From Lineus longissimus (taxonomy: Eukaryota > Nemertea > Pilidiophora > Heteronemertea > Lineidae), in the NCBI RefSeq assembly GCF_910592395.1, contig NC_088308.1:22275501-22339500 (forward strand): 64,000 bases of DNA, read 5' to 3'. Both the position numbers and the translations under genes were made by a program. Each line of letters begins with the position of its first letter. Position 1 is the stretch's first letter. The notes below the pieces were generated by a model, which saw only the letters and a list, made by a program, of their open reading frames with translations, was not told the DNA's origin and ran no database searches. Positions 13,857 to 28,652 of this stretch are shown here, in pieces.

Positions 13857-14042
13857 TGATGAAGTAACATTTGTCTTTTAGGAGTAACTATTTGACTTTA
13901 ATTAAAATCTATCCAAGTCGTTGGCTAGGTTCAATATTTGTTTCCTTCCAGGATATTTTGAAATAGAATTCTGTTCAGATTAAAATACCTGGTGATGCGT
14001 AGAGCGAAAAGGAGGGCGATTTTGATAATTTACACTAAATGT

Positions 14043-14156
14043 CGTGAAGTCAATGGATGACAATGATATATGACAGTGTACACTTGCATGAAGTGTACTC
14101 GTGAAGTCAATGGATGACAATGATATATGACAGTGTACACTTGCATGAAGTGTATT
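14043..14156. repeat. Near-perfect tandem duplication, 57-bp unit
   Basis: The unit beginning CGTGAAGTCAATGGATG at 14043 is repeated immediately at 14100. The copies match over 55 consecutive bases and differ at one of the last two, which indicates a recent duplication or ongoing homogenisation. The unit contains AGTGTACACTT, a small palindrome. It has no ORF or coding role that I can see. Confidence 0.9.
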
Positions 14157-17100
14157 TTACAGTGGCGAACTTAAAGAAATTAGTAGTCTTATAATCTTTA
14201 AAATAATCCCTTTTTCTATACCTGTCCAGAGTCTTATAATTTAAAACAATATTTTGTTTAATCAAAAAAATGACACTTTCAATAAGAATGAGTTGTCAGT
14301 TTTAACCCGTGTCCCCTCTAATCCCCTGTCGAGTTCACCATCCGTTCAAGCGCATGCGAGTTGTCAAGATGCGCGTAATGCAGATTAACAACGTCATTGA
14401 AAGGTGAAACCAAGTGACCCGCTTAGAGAGTATGCGATTAAACATTAGCCTCGAACCAGCGGGTTTCCTAATCAGAGTAACGGAGAAATGAAACTGGTTT
14501 GTCTTTTTGACCCAGATTAATTTTGTTGACAGCAATCGTCTTCATCATGGATGAGATGTAATTAGGAAATTGCAGGAGGTTCTAATTTCTCATTCGGGAA
14601 TTCAGATATTGTACGTTGACAAAACATGCTTTTTGTTACGTGTTTCCGAAGCATCTGTAAATACGTCAAATGCTTCCTGTCCAGACGATAGGCCGCATGC
14701 AAAAATTTCTGTTACGATATATTAGAATATTGCATGACACTCGTAATCTAGGATTCATGCAAACCCTTCTTGTTTTGCTAAATCTTTACCCTCTATAACA
14801 CATGGCGCCTCACACTAAATCATTGCACACGTCCATCGGGTATGATTATATTCATATTAATTTCCTTTTAATGAAAGCTAAATGGAAAACTTTACAAAAA
14901 AGGCAGTGATGACAATATAGCTTTTATGTTATTATTCATAGGGGGTAACTACCAAACACGAGCACAACTGTCCACTGTACCAAGACCAAAGACGTTGCTA
15001 AAGTTACTGCGATGCTCCAGCCTTACTAGAAATGTAAAAGCATTAGGTATTCCGTAATGTTATTTGTAATTCACGCTATTTTTGGGGGTGAAATGAAATC
15101 TTCAATCAGTGCCCGGAAGTGTCAAGGAACACAGAGACTAAGTGTAAGCCACAATCCCCGCGTGGAAAGATGAAGATTTAAACAAAGACTCATCTATGGT
15201 TATACGAGCAGTCTTTTATCGCCAGACCATCTGTCGAACCGCTCTTTACCGTAAGCCATACGGCCACAAGCTCACATGGCATGGTAAGAAAATATTGAGC
15301 TCTGCTCGATGGGTTGAATTGCTGAAAAATATTCCAAAAAACTGTTCCGATTGCATTCTGAAGCCCTTTTTCATAGCCCGTAAGTGGTGTGGTAGCCTGA
15401 GTCTGACCAGAACCTCGGCTTGTCGAAATTAACCATAGCCTGACCCGCTACACAAGTATAAGGAACTCTTTAAAAACGTTGAAATATGAATCAATTTTGA
15501 TTACTGGTCATCTGCAACAGAATTGTTTTGTAGAAATAGCCCAGTGTGAAATTTAAAAAAACACTTTCCTTTATGGTAAATGCTGATTTGTTATCAAACT
15601 TGAGATGTGAGTGAAGAAGTCGTCTTCCGGAGAGGAAGCGTTGAGCACAGAAGGTATCTTTTGTAACCTGAGGTGGGACAACTTTTGTACTAGTCCATTA
15701 TCATCAGAAACGCTCCACTTATCGTTACTCGTGGTAATTAAAACTGTCTTTAAACGTTCATTATCATGTAAAGTGACGCAATATGTCGTGCTCGTTCAAT
15801 TTGTTGAAACATTAACTAAACTCATTGAATGCGGAGACGGCCTACCAGCCGAGGGCTCCTGACAAATCATAGCAACGATAAGGACATTTTAGCATCGATT
15901 AATAGATTATATCAATTAAAAGAAGTTTAACTTGGACTTTACGCCGCGACACATTGTTTATTTTCAAACTCCAATAGCTTCCAGGCTTAATTCACTTTTC
16001 AAATTAGGTCGTTTCGCTCAAAGGATTTCATCAGAGTCCTCACGAATATTTCTTGTTCGGAGGACAATAGAGCCACGCGACGCATCCTTTGTTGATGGCA
16101 TTATAATTGGGAGGAGACGAGCTCCCGATTACAGGCCACTTATGTTTTATCAATCGCACACACCGCCATATGTCACGCGAAGCGTCGCGCGCATGCGTAT
16201 TCCATTCTTTTGCGACATAGAAATATGTTCGGTGGTCAGCTCAGAAAGTGGCACAGATTTATGATTTATTTTGTTACACGCCGATGGGTTGTATTCAGAA
16301 TTTTCTGAAATAACCTAAATAACTTTACACAATAGTTAAAAGTGGTCGATGCCGTTATATTTTAACTACAGTCGCTCGTCCTGGCCGTTTTGTTGATGTT
16401 TATCGCGTGGTCTTTTCAAGCCGCGGAGGGGTATTTAACTTTATTTTGAAAACCAGCTGGGGCAGACGAGTCATTTCTTCGTGGTCTTTTTGTGGTTGTC
16501 GCGAGCTTGTCAGATACCAATAAACCGAACGTGGTCCAATTGTAACCCACCATGGCGTAAAATATCATTGTGACCATAATTGTATAGGGCGAGGCGAAAA
16601 CAGACGCTGCACAGTGATCGGCACATGTCTCCCTTAAATCAGCATCAATGATAGACTTGCAGAGTCGAGAATAGACAATTCCTCCATTTCTACTGATGAA
16701 TGCCATTTTTTAAAGACTTTCATGCCTTTCATGCATTTTCATGTCTGTCATGTCGGTCGGATTCATTTGCAACGCTGTTGGTGTTAAGTGGTCTGAGGAT
16801 AGGCGTCAACGTTGTATTGTTCTTGGAGGATGGTCGGACAGTGTGCATAATTGGTCTGCCTACGTGACTGCCCAGGGTGTGGACCTTTTTGAAGGACTCC
16901 CCCACCCCTTGCAGCAAGGTCGGCGTATGTCGATTGTTCTTATCTCTTCAGTGAAAGGACCACACCAGATGAACACCAAGAAAGTCCTCAGAAAATTAAG
17001 TACGGTGAAATACCAACCGGACACTCAATATGGTGGCTTACCCTAAACGGCTGTTTAATTGTTTTGGATTAACAGAAAGTCAGAATGGGTCCGAATACAC

Positions 17101-20100
17101 TCTTAACAAACTTACCATCCTCCGTCTTGGTTTTTCTTAACATGCAGGTGCTAACGTACCACTTTGTGGGTGTGATTGTTAAGAGCGCTATTATTGTGGA
17201 AGACGTTTGTTTGACAATATTGGCCACTATACCAGGCGCTAAGTTATGTTCACTTTCCATCCCAGAGACCATAAAAGCATCGTTTTGACAACTCTGAGAA
17301 ATATATAGAGCAAACTGCTTCACACATGAACAGCTGGACCATGTGTCTGAATTCTTTTTTATGCACGGAAAGTGCAGCCCAGTTTTCCTGATATGAACTA
17401 AAAGAGAGTACCGGCCATTTCCACCAGTTTTGTGATAACTTTTACTTAAAATATTATATGCTAATAATCAACACATTAAACACAGGTGAACAATTTGTCG
17501 AATAATCAAAAAGGCATACGAATAAGATGAGCTTGAGCAGTCAATTATGGTCACCGCATGGCCTTGGGGATGTCCCCAGGTCAGTTGACCACAGTGCCAG
17601 TCGACACTCGGATGACGCGTTGGTAGGAGTGCGCTAAACCAGAACACGATAGACCCCAGAGCGTCCCCAGGGGCAAGACAATTATACCCGGGACAGATGG
17701 ATTAGGAAATTGGACGGGCCATACATCTTATTTTGCATATCGGAATCGAGATCCGTCCGGCAAATGGTCGACAAGGCGAGAATAAAGAGCTGTTCGGGCT
17801 TTTTCTGCGCGATGCAATCAGGATTAGGACGCTTTCAATACTTGATAACATCTAACTGGTTATAGATGTGGAAGCTGGCTGCTGACTATGGCTTTTTTAT
17901 TGACCATTTGACTCAGTGTCCAATGGCCTTTCTTATTGTGATTTTGAACTACGGTAGTCGAGTGCTATTGCCTTTAAAACAATATGGTCGAAATTGAATT
18001 GGCTTGGTCTTCGAGCAATGGTAACCATCGCGATCAAATTTTGATCCTTGTTGCTGAAGAACATGAAGAAGAACACCTTGATATGATTTTTGTCTTTGTT
18101 GGGAAGGACTTGAACCTGCCTATTCTTAAGTTTCGGATAGATGACAATGATACAAGAAAATATGATATGCGCGCGTCTAAGAAACTGCTCCTTTGCCGGC
18201 CTTCTGAATAGCCATGCAGATGATGTCGGTTTAGGACATTCATCTCGAAGTAATTCTGTGTTTCTTTCGCTTGACTGGAGATATGAAGCCGTATCATTTC
18301 CATAAATACACAATTGCTATTTGCGAGTGCTCGGGATGGAGAAGTATGGCGTCTGCCGTGAAGCTTGGAAACTCGTACGGAGATGTTTTGAAGACTGTAT
18401 GGTGCAAAAGGAACACAAGATCTGTCAAAGTGGGAGAGGTTGGCAATGGTGCAAAAGATTAGCATGAGGGAGTAAATATGTATCAAGTGAAATGACCTGA
18501 TATATCAGCATACCTCAGGGGTCGTTATTACATAACGTATATGATCACGACAACATGGCAACGGTATACCAGAAGGATCATCCTCTAACCATCATCACTG
18601 CCTGAGGCTAGGTGAATTATCAACTCAAAATAGAATTTTTAAAAGATAATGCCGTACCGAGAAACCTTGATTGTGAACACAAGGTCATGAACGTGACGAA
18701 TGAAAGGAAATGTGTTTTCCTTTTCCTGCATTCTTTTGGGGGGCTTCCTCTGAATACAATGGCCATACAATGAACTTAATATTCAAACGGAAATATGGAA
18801 ATCATTGTGAATTAATATGTTCTAACTATTTTCAGTATGAAAGTGGTTTACATGGTCACAAGGTTAAAGAGGAGTTATATTTTCTACCCCTTGATGTGAG
18901 ACCTCCTCAGGGTCCGGGGCAGCCATCTAGCACCTTTTTTTTCATTTTGGCTATAATTTCCACATTTTTCACATGTTTTCCTTTTTGGATAGAACGACGT
19001 ATTGATACGAGTTATGCTACTGCATGTAGCTCATTGTACGATTTTAGTTTTTATGGTCAGTTTGCCTTGTCACCCTCACGTATACTAAAGCAATTGCCAT
19101 ATGATTCATATTGGTAAAACTCCTTTTCAGTGTCAAATTTGTCACTTAATTCAGCAAAATTTTAAACAAATTCGTTACAAAAGGGATTTGCACATTCTGG
19201 ATTCTGTGCCCCATGGACCGCTTAACACCTGACCATATGCAATAAATGCATTTGACTGATTTCATCCGATTCTTCATCACGAGTCACAAGAGACCGGAGG
19301 GCTTTTAGACTATCTAAATAGGCTAAATCCCTCTTTAATGCCTCATGATATTCAGTAGCAATGGTCACTGATGTACGTATCCCAATTGTCTGCTTTGGAC
19401 ACATGCCGGCCGATTTGCCTGGACCATTCTTCGCTGCCGATTCGTATAATTAGATTAGGGCCGATCAAAGCCAGAACAGATTGGTTGAAATTGTGAAAAA
19501 TATGACCCAGGCCCGAGGGTGGATTTTGGTATCGCGAGGGTCACGCGTCCCCAAATCAAAGACAAGGCCCAACGTCCAAAAACACCACATTCTGAACCCC
19601 GCACAATGGCCCCCACTTCTTAAAGGTTTACTTGAAATAAGATCCGCGTGAAGTACTCGAGTGTCCTCTTACCCTCTTAGTGCCTCTGTATTTTCTAAAT
19701 ATTTAAGCCATATCGCACAAATGATACCCTGGTCCAGATTTCAGATGCTTTCACGCGTTTCGATTGTCATTTGGAAAGTCGATATCAACGGGGCTATTTG
19801 ATTGTGCTTTCTTGGTCATATTCACCCGCTTGGCAAGTCACTATTACATTTTAATGGAGATGCTGTGATTAATCTTGACAGATGGTCCATCTATTGCCGG
19901 GCTCCTCTGGAAGTGGTATTGTCTTGACATGGCGCGCACACGTGGTTATAGACAATACTGTAGGTGGACTCTTGAGAGAAGACTTGGAATATCTTCGTAT
20001 CAGGTACCGCGAGTTTGGAATCTCGGATTTTAAAAGGGGCATATGGTCAAGTTTCTCCATGGATGACATTTCCACAGAATGTACGACTGACTTGAAGGCG

Positions 20101-23100
20101 ATAATACAGTTACCATGATGCCAGTCCAGTAGAGAAATATCGTTCCACTATTATATAAATTGGCTGGTGTCATGGTAAATGTAACATTCGAGTTGAAGCT
20201 ATGATTGTTGATGCTTTCTCCTTTCTGTCCAATGACAAAATTCACTCACTTCTTTTTTTTCCGTTGGGCACTCTTTGAAAAAATATTTCAGCATTTGATT
20301 TTTCAGCCAACACAAATATGCACCCCGTATAGGTTTTTTCAGGGAAATAAAGCCCGGTTCATCACAAGCTCAAACATATTCATTGAATTTTTGTTCTTTT
20401 TTATGAGGGAAAAAAACCTCTATGAACTGTATATTTGTGTTGGTTCAAAGCCAAAAGGCTCAAAATACGTGTGACGTAGGAGAATGGTTCTTTACATCAC
20501 ATACCCTGTCTCCTATTAGAATATGATAAAAGCAACAACTAACATATAAGACGTTGGTGACGAAGTTTCTTCAGTATCTCTGACAATTAGTGGTGAAACA
20601 AGGGAGGTTCAAATTGTGAATTTGATGGTATGATGAAACGTGATGCTCTTTTTATGTTTTCATACATTATTGTAACATTATTTTCCTTTCTCAAAACAGC
20701 TTACTGGTAAGAAAGCAACCCCATGAGCCCTCCACGATACGTTTCCAACAATTGTTCAGCCATTTGCATCAGTACGTGATATTCAATGACGAATTATACC
20801 AAGCTCCTTGGGACACAACCTCCCTCATATGAAGCCAGCATATCCCTTCTATCATTTCATTCAATGCATTGTTCATTCTTGACATTGTCAAGTCGTTTGC
20901 TTCCAGTATTCAAGGTATTGCAGGTCCTAGGGATTCAGTTGATTTACTTGTAGTCCCTAAAGAATATAAGATTCGCCTTAACTTGCAGGATATTCGATGG
21001 CCATTCATTAACGGATTGCTAAAGAGTGTGTAGATGATTTGCGTTAAACTTGACTGAAACAAACTCCAAATGCAGCATCTGCTGGTGGCGGCGTTTGTCA
21101 ATTTGTATGAAAGCCGCCTCTATCAAGCAGTATCAACCAATTACATTTATTATAAATGGACCAATCAGCGCGCAGCTTTCAGCAGCCATGCTGCTTTAGG
21201 TGTGATGGTGAGCGGCGGGCTTGAGGACGTTCAGAGATGATTGACTGGGTTCGATAAAAGCGACCAACGTCAAGGAGAGGATAGCATTCTTGGAACAGAT
21301 TGACCGGCGAACGCCCGCACGCGTCTCAACAGACGATTAGACACGTGCGCACGTGTCCGTGATTAGTAGCCTGATTGAGTAAGTATTCCTTATGCAATTT
21401 CCCTTTTGTTCATTTCAGTAGATCTTTTAGTTTTATTTTAGCCTCCTGTACTGCCGATTGCCGTAATTACTTTCATCGTTATGCCGTGTGGGAAATGTAC
21501 GTGGCGATATGTCAGTGTGGCTTCTAGAGCAGCTTCATTTATGTTATGTACACCGAACTCAAGAGGACTTTCTGTGCGGGTGTCAGGTTTTTGTAACATT
21601 TGTTCATTTCAGTAAGTGGATTACGTATGCCCAAGTATACCACGATATGCCTGTTAACGATGACACATAACAACAATGGTGGCACCTTAAGCCTTCATCC
21701 GATCTGGTCTACAGGCCAATTCGTGACAAATGACTTAATGGTTTCGACTTAATACCTTCAATATGTGGCTGTATGATAACAGCGGTTGCATGATCCGCTC
21801 AGGAAAAAATATCACTTTTTAGTCAGGGTGAACATCTTTAGCAAAATGGTCTGTAGACCTATCGTCCTTAATACCATGGATGACCTGAGATATCAACACG
21901 TCATTACGGATAACTTAAAATGAATTGAAATACTTAGTAGTTGTGATTTGCCACCAGCTAAGTGTAGTTGTGTTTGGGTTACGGTTGATTTTGTATGGCG
22001 GTTACATCATACCAAAGCTTCTTGGGGGATATTTTTTTTAAAATCATGAAAGCCAGAAACATCCTGCCTATATGTATCCTAATTTTCTCCTTCCCATACA
22101 GGGCATCATGTCTGTTTCCGCCAAGACTTTAGCTTGTTGTTCATTCGTTGTGTGAAAGAGCAGTTCTTTATTTCAGCATCGACTTGCACTATCGTCATGT
22201 ATAAGTGACTGAAAAGGCTAGCTTTTGACTCATGGCTTGTATCAATTTGTTAGTTTCAGAGGTAGAGCGGGATATCTTCGAGAGAACGTAATTTCGTAAT
22301 AAGGACTTTGGATTACAATTCATACTTCAAGATACAGCAAAGCTGTAAGTATGATTCTATGTTGTGTGTTCATGCTTGTCACCGATAGAAGTCCGATAGG
22401 AATTAGACAGTTGCAAATGGAGATATTGAGAAATTGAACGTGGACGTGTTCATAACCATCAAATTTCCTGATTATCGACCAAAAAGAACAATTTATCAGT
22501 TTCTTGATTCTTGTTGTTGGTTATATGGAACATTTGGTAATATTTGGTAATAAGTTTGTCATACATGTATGTCCATATCAGATTGATAAGGCAGCATCCA
22601 GATGTGAATATCACTGCATAGAGTGTGACTCTTCTGGCAATGGCAAATCATGACATGAAAATATCTATTTCTAAAGGATTTACTAGTTAATGTTTGTTCT
22701 CAAGACATTAACCACAGTTCGCCTATGAGATGCTTCAGATAGCGCCAATTCTTCACGAATGGAGATGTCATAGTTTCTCCCCTCGATGGAACCAGCTGAC
22801 CCTTAACCAGTGGTTAGGGAACAGAGCGTTTTCAACAAAAGCCTTCACCTACCACAATAAGGTGTCACCGAGCACAACATTCCCCATGTCTCAATCTCTC
22901 ATCAGTTATGATAGATGAGCAAGAGAAGACCATAGCAAACCGAAAAGTCTGTTTCCATGCTGCTACAAATCATTAAGCCCATACTCCTACGACATTGAAG
23001 GACACACTAAGGACCCTAAGTGAGATTTAAACATCACATTCCTGAAGGATGCCACGTTTATTTCCATCAAATTTTAATTTTAGGTCTCTGTCGCAAATTG

Positions 23101-26100
23101 CCTATCATTATGGTCTGTTATAGCTTTTCACAGGTGACTTAGCCTGACCCTCTTCCTTATTGTGCTCGCTAACTGTTACCGTTTTCGTACTTCACGTATT
23201 CAGAGTTTATAAGTGTTCTGACCCATTGTCCAAGCACCTCTCCAAAAGGATTTGTGATTCCCCGATGCGGTTATGCAGAAGGGAGGATTCCATTGACACT
23301 GTGTCAGCCTACTTCATAATTTAATCGACCACCAGGCATAACATATTTGGCAATCACCTCAGTATCAAAGCGGGGCAACCCCAAGAGGAAACGCCAAATT
23401 TGAAATGCCTGAGCCCTAGTGAAGGAACCTACATGGAATTTTCAAATCACTGATGCACTGGCGTCATATAATCATAGCACGAAGTTTGTAGTCGAATGTG
23501 CCCAAGTATCAACTTGATAACCAAGCAATGATTCCTGACATTAGATTATTGAATATTTCGGAGGTTGTTAATCCTTTCTTATCAAGACTTACGATAATGG
23601 TCGTTTAATGGTCAATTTTCAAAGACTCTCCTCTATTCACCGTCTTCGCACCGGCTGGGGCAACAGTCAAATTTGTGGCATATTTGCGTGACATATGGGT
23701 GCTAAGATGAGGCAAGATAAAGAAGTGTCCTTGGCATATCATTAGACAAAGCACAAAAACAAAATCTGTTCGACAACAAAATTAAATTGCACCTTTGGTA
23801 TCCAAAATTACTGCACACATTTTCTTGGGCATATTGTGGTGACGTTACCCCTGGGCTAAAATGGTTGCCTTTGACACTGGGTCACCTCAATCTTTCGCAA
23901 CACTACCGAGGTCAACGTAATAACAATAACAGTTTCATTGTTGCGAAGTTTCAACTCTCTTTGAAAATCTCATCTATTCACTGCAGCGTTCCTATAGCAG
24001 TTTTCAGCACAATAGCTAGTTAGGATGAGGAAGGGAGGGTTAAAATATCTTGTCAATAATAGAGTCAATCCATCTGGTGGGGCAGACTCGTCGCTTGCAC
24101 ACGTTCGCTTGGATTTCTCTACCATCTTCTGTCATCATACTTCCTTTGAATCTGCGGGACCATTAAGGTAGGGTAACCATCATCCTCGTTATTGTTTTGT
24201 TTTCACAGTTCCGTATTTCCGGATTACAGTAGGAAATTTTAGCCCGACTAATCACACTATCTATTTGTTGTCATCAAAGAATCTTTATCGTTCGACAGAA
24301 ATGGATTAGACTCATGTCCTATGTTCAATTATTCAAAATTTATTCTAAAAGTACAGAATACGTGTAAAAGATATGCTTTATAGAACATTATCGAGTACAG
24401 ATGTTAATCCATTACTTGACATTATGGAAGAAAATAGCTGAATTAATTGTCTTTTATCATATGTGTGAAACTTCTGTCATGTACAATGTACATGTAAGCT
24501 TATGTCGTTTAAGAAGGAATATTGGCTATAAAGTGCTGAGGATAGCGTAGTATCAACTGATCATAACGCTTATGTACCGTACATGTCCAAGTGATGCTTT
24601 GAGTGATGTACTGACTTGAATTCACCAACATTTGACAATTAGTTATTCCCATCCCCTTAGGTGTCATTAGTATACCGTTAGCCGCTCAGTTTGAATCTTA
24701 AAAAAATAGAAATCACACCCAAGCGTATGACTGATTAAATCTAGAACAGCATTGACATACCCTTCCCTTCAGCGTATTCATTCCCAAACTGTATAAAGCA
24801 TCTAACCTTCAACTTTTACCCAGACATGCCATTGTAACAAGTCGTGATCACTTCAAAGAAGCTCGAAACCTTTCCTTATTTAAACCCTTTCTCTTCAATT
24901 GTCAACCCAGGTCATGCACATTTCCCTTTCACCGAATAAATCACTTCCTGGTTGTGGATAACGGCACTTAAAAGCTTTAAAGATATCGCCCGATACTCTT
25001 TTGAAGACCCTTGTCTTGCCCGCAGCACTTTATGTTCTCTCAATCATCTAAGCAGCATCCTTTCGTCTCCTTACGTGCCCTATGCAAAGTAATCTCCAAT
25101 GGGTTTAGTGAATTCTAATGATAAGTTCTTTCATACTTCATTGGGTCCCTTTGATACTGTTAATATCGTCGCCGTCATACTTTTCTAAACAGGCCAAGGG
25201 TGTTTATACCCTCGGGTAAAAACCTCCCAAAGACTTCCTTCGTCCCCTTCTTCAATGGTTGCCTAATCACTTAAACTACCACCCAGGCGAGCCCATCTTA
25301 TTCAACGTATAACGCATCCTTTAGAAGATGCTTCCCCTTGCAATTAACTCTATGGGAATCAGCTATCACTAGGCCATTAGCGCCTATTCATCCCGGAATC
25401 ATTTTCACACGCGATGTTACAAATTACAATGTTGTCTTGCTCATCTCAATTTGAAGACTTACAGAGTCCTAACGGATAGTGATTTGCATTGACATGGTCA
25501 TGTAATTTGCCAGTAAAGCGGGATGACTACAGGGGATGACTATACTATCTTCTGCCGCCAAAGGCTGCGGAGCCAAAGACTACTGTTTCATATAATAAGA
25601 AAGCTCCGACGAAGTGCAGGAAAAGAGCGTCATCATGGGTTATGTTAGAAGATAAGATTCTGAGTTAATTTATATACTGTTAGAATCTTACGCGAATCTT
25701 CTAAATATTGAGCAATGTACATTTTCCATTATACCCACATATTCAATGTTCTTACAACGCGTACTATCTCTTCCTTCACGCCGGTTAGTTGATAACTCAA
25801 GATGTCTGCAGCGGCCACTCTTGACTTGCTAACCGTGTCAGAACGATAATCACCAGACACTGGCACAATCTGTCATTCTGTCAATGGGTGACCATTCAAT
25901 CAGATCACACGAGCCAGAAATAACCCGTGCAAAGAGATCTTAATTTGATTTTGAATCAACTTGACCGTGCTATTATAGGCAGCTGAATTATCACGGACTT
26001 GGAGTTATCATTCTGAATAATTATTTCAGTTCTCTGTTCGTCTTTAGATAATTGTTGCAAATGCCACTTACACGACTGAGTTAGAGTTGTCAACGAGATT

Positions 26101-28545
26101 CAGCTTTCTCGAAAAAACCCTCTTACATGAATCTTACTCGTGTTTGTTAACTACATGTAATTTGTTAAGCTTTAGAGTAAACAACCCACAGTGCATGAAT
26201 TCCTATACCGATACTGAAGCATTTAGGAATTTTGAACTGTTGGTTGTTTACAATGTGTTCAAACCATGTAATTATAAGGAACATCGATACTTTAGATTCT
26301 AGTAGCTTTTTAAGGTTTAAACCCACTTAAGAATACCTATCCCTTGCCAATTTCATGAAAAACTGATCCAAATCGATTTCATTATCGAGCAATACCAGTG
26401 TATGACTCAGTCATGTCAGTACCCAACGTCCCTGCTCCAAACAGAAATTCTGTATTCGCTTGGCGTCTCCGAATATGACAAGACTGGCGACGTCATCTGT
26501 GAAGGGCTCTAAGGAAGTTAATGATGCAACAACCTGTCAAAGGTGCACAAATAACGTGTTAAACACATTAATGGCTAATATCTCTATAAAAATTCCTAAC
26601 GCACTCGATCAGGAGAGGGTCTTGCATACCGACCTATTTTTACGCGTCACCCATATGCCTCGCCAACGGTACTAAAATTATCTCCCTCACGGGGAATGGA
26701 ACAGATTGAGCTCTTTCCGTAAATAGGTTCCTTTGAGTTGAGGCATTTCGGCTACCCTAGCAGAAGGTCCCAGTTCTATAGATCACCTAATCTCGGCAAC
26801 AATAGATAACATTTCAAAGACACGCCACGTAAATCACTCTAATATTCACCCATCGCTATTTCCCTTGGGGTGCGTTGCGATACCCGGCCCTTGGTAACCG
26901 TTTCTTACACAGCCTAGCGCAATATCCCCAACCGAGCTTTTGTCTCCGGTACGCAATTATGACGGGGTTTTCCGCGTGGAGGGGCAGCAGATAAGATAAA
27001 CAATGCAGAGAAAATCACTGGGTCTTCCTGGGACTCTGATTACGGGTAATGGCGAAATTAGTGGTCTCGTTAACTTCCTCAAATGACACTCGATACTTTT
27101 GAAGAAGTCATAAACTAACACTCGCTACATTTTGGAGCGATTTTCGATGATTTCAAATAGCTACCTTGGGTACATTTCTTGTTTGCAAATAATCAGACTC
27201 GGTGCTTTTGTTAGGTTCTTCATCAGTCAGGAACAGTTTTGCTTTTGTTTCTGACTTCCTCAATGGGATCAACATTAGTTTGATGTTCATCCGCCATGAG
27301 CCAGCGCCAGCCAAACCTTCCGTTTCGACATTTGTCATTTTGTCATTTCTCTTTTCGATCTAGCTATAGTCCCAAGAGCACGTCCTCCCTGACATGTTTA
27401 TTATCTCTGCAGCGCATCCCAGTGTGATTTATCAGACACCTCCATGTTTTCTAACTCTCATCCCTTTGACACGACTCTAGCTCATCACGCAGCATATTGA
27501 AAACACCATCCAAATCCCCGGCCGATCGAATTTCTTTCAGTCCAATTTCAAAGGTCGTACGGCAGCACATTCAAATGTAACGGTTTCGTGTCAAGTTTAT
27601 AATTAAACCCCTGCCTTCGTGAATGATGTTAGGATTTAGTGTCACAGAGTCCCAAACGCTAATCCCCATAATCGAGGTTCCTGATCTGAAGCTGACTCAA
27701 ACCATCTTCTGACAAAGTGGCTAATAACTTTGATTTACCTGAGAACGGCGCAAAATCATTTATCGAGGTTAATACTCAAGGTGCTAATGGCCCATAAGTC
27801 ATATCATAGGATAGCGACTTGGAAATCCGCATCTAACCCCAGGCTATATGGCCGTAAACACCCAAATATGCTTAGCCGAAAATTGTTTTACCCGGGGTCG
27901 CCAGCTTCGTTATACGTGACATATTGTCCAGACGCGGCTCTGCGGCGTTGTCTAGGGTTTTTGATACTAACGCGCCGTAATGACTTGGAATCGAAGGTGC
28001 CAACTGGGACACTACGCAATTACCAACCCGCCGCTAAATCCCTCATCTCCGAAACAAGATACGTAGCGTGTTGGTTACTCCGACAAAGCCGGCTTAATGA
28101 AGTTTTCAATATTTCATGATACAATTTAGATTTGCTCCTTATTCCTTTTGGTATTGACGAGGATGTGCGGGGTCATGATTTAATTTTCCGCCGTGCTATG
28201 TCCAAGGCTGGTTCACATTGATTGAACCAGGTTCTTGTGGCAGCTGTCAGAGTGGATACTCGTCATTGCCCGGGCGGCCTGACCGAGATTGCCTTTTAAG
28301 ACAAGGGGAATCTGCTGCAGTATTATGGCTGTCAGACAAGGAAGCTACTGGTCATGACCAAGATCTTAATGATATTGCTGTCTGGGAAGGACTAATGAGT
28401 ATCCTAATTGTATCATTTACAGGGTGGTACAGAAAAAACAGTGTGATCATTTTTGGAACTATGCCCAATTAAACTTCACATGGCCAGTAAAAACAGTACC
28501 AGTGTATAGAACCTGTCTAAGGACACTCTTTTGACTTATAAATGC
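14157..28545. other. Gene-free stretch, no recognised function
   Basis: No recognisable gene was found. The longer ORFs here (16741-17046 and 17933-18313, 18710-19117, 27730-28119) lack known domains, and several overlap ORFs of the opposite strand. A short motif cluster is noted separately at 26987-27003. TACATGTA palindromes recur near 22563, 24489 and 26153. Confidence 0.45.
26987..27003. promoter_or_regulatory. Candidate GATA-GATA-FOX/SOX motif cluster
   Basis: The string AGATAAGATAAACAATG contains two tandem GATA sites. The second runs into GATAAACA, a forkhead-like core, and AACAATG, a SOX-like core. It sits in a locally GC-richer patch. These are short motifs found by eye, and chance occurrence in 64 kb is quite possible. 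A second tandem GATA pair occurs near 56557-56567. Confidence 0.2.
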
Positions 28546-28652
28546 TGTCCTTAATAGAGAGGTCCTGACTGTAGAGGTCAACTTCAATCAAATGACCAAT
28601 TTGGGACCAATGATTTGTCCTTAATAAAGGGGTTATCGTTAATGGAGAGGTT
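28546..28652. repeat. Fragment of a dispersed repeat with internal TGTCCTTAAT units
   Basis: Three related blocks occur close together: TGTCCTTAATAGAGAGGTC at 28546, TGTCCTTAATAAAGGGGTT at 28616, and a diverged copy ending TTAATGGAGAGGTTC by 28652. Short units of this kind, a 'CCTTAATAGAGAGG' phrase, are familiar to me from repeats scattered in marine invertebrate genomes, although I cannot name the family. The block is non-coding. Confidence 0.5.

Noticed and set aside
16741-17046. 101-codon + strand ATG ORF
   Set aside because: Reasonable composition but no known motif, and the minus strand is also partly open; kept out for lack of support.
18034-18486. 150-codon minus-strand ORF overlapping other ORFs on both strands
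   Set aside because: Ser/Ile/Arg-rich with no domain; an overlapping minus-strand frame (17933-18313) and plus-strand frames are also open, which points to chance openness.
18710-19117. 135-codon + strand ORF with hydrophobic run
   Set aside because: The hydrophobic stretch comes from T-rich DNA; no family resemblance and no upstream or downstream exon.
26987-27003. Defined enhancer
   Set aside because: Only a dense cluster of short motifs; no conservation or chromatin evidence, so it is listed only as a low-confidence candidate.
27730-28119. 129-codon + strand ORF
   Set aside because: No recognised domain, and Arg/Leu/Ser-rich composition like a shadow frame; no splice context. Not enough to call a gene.
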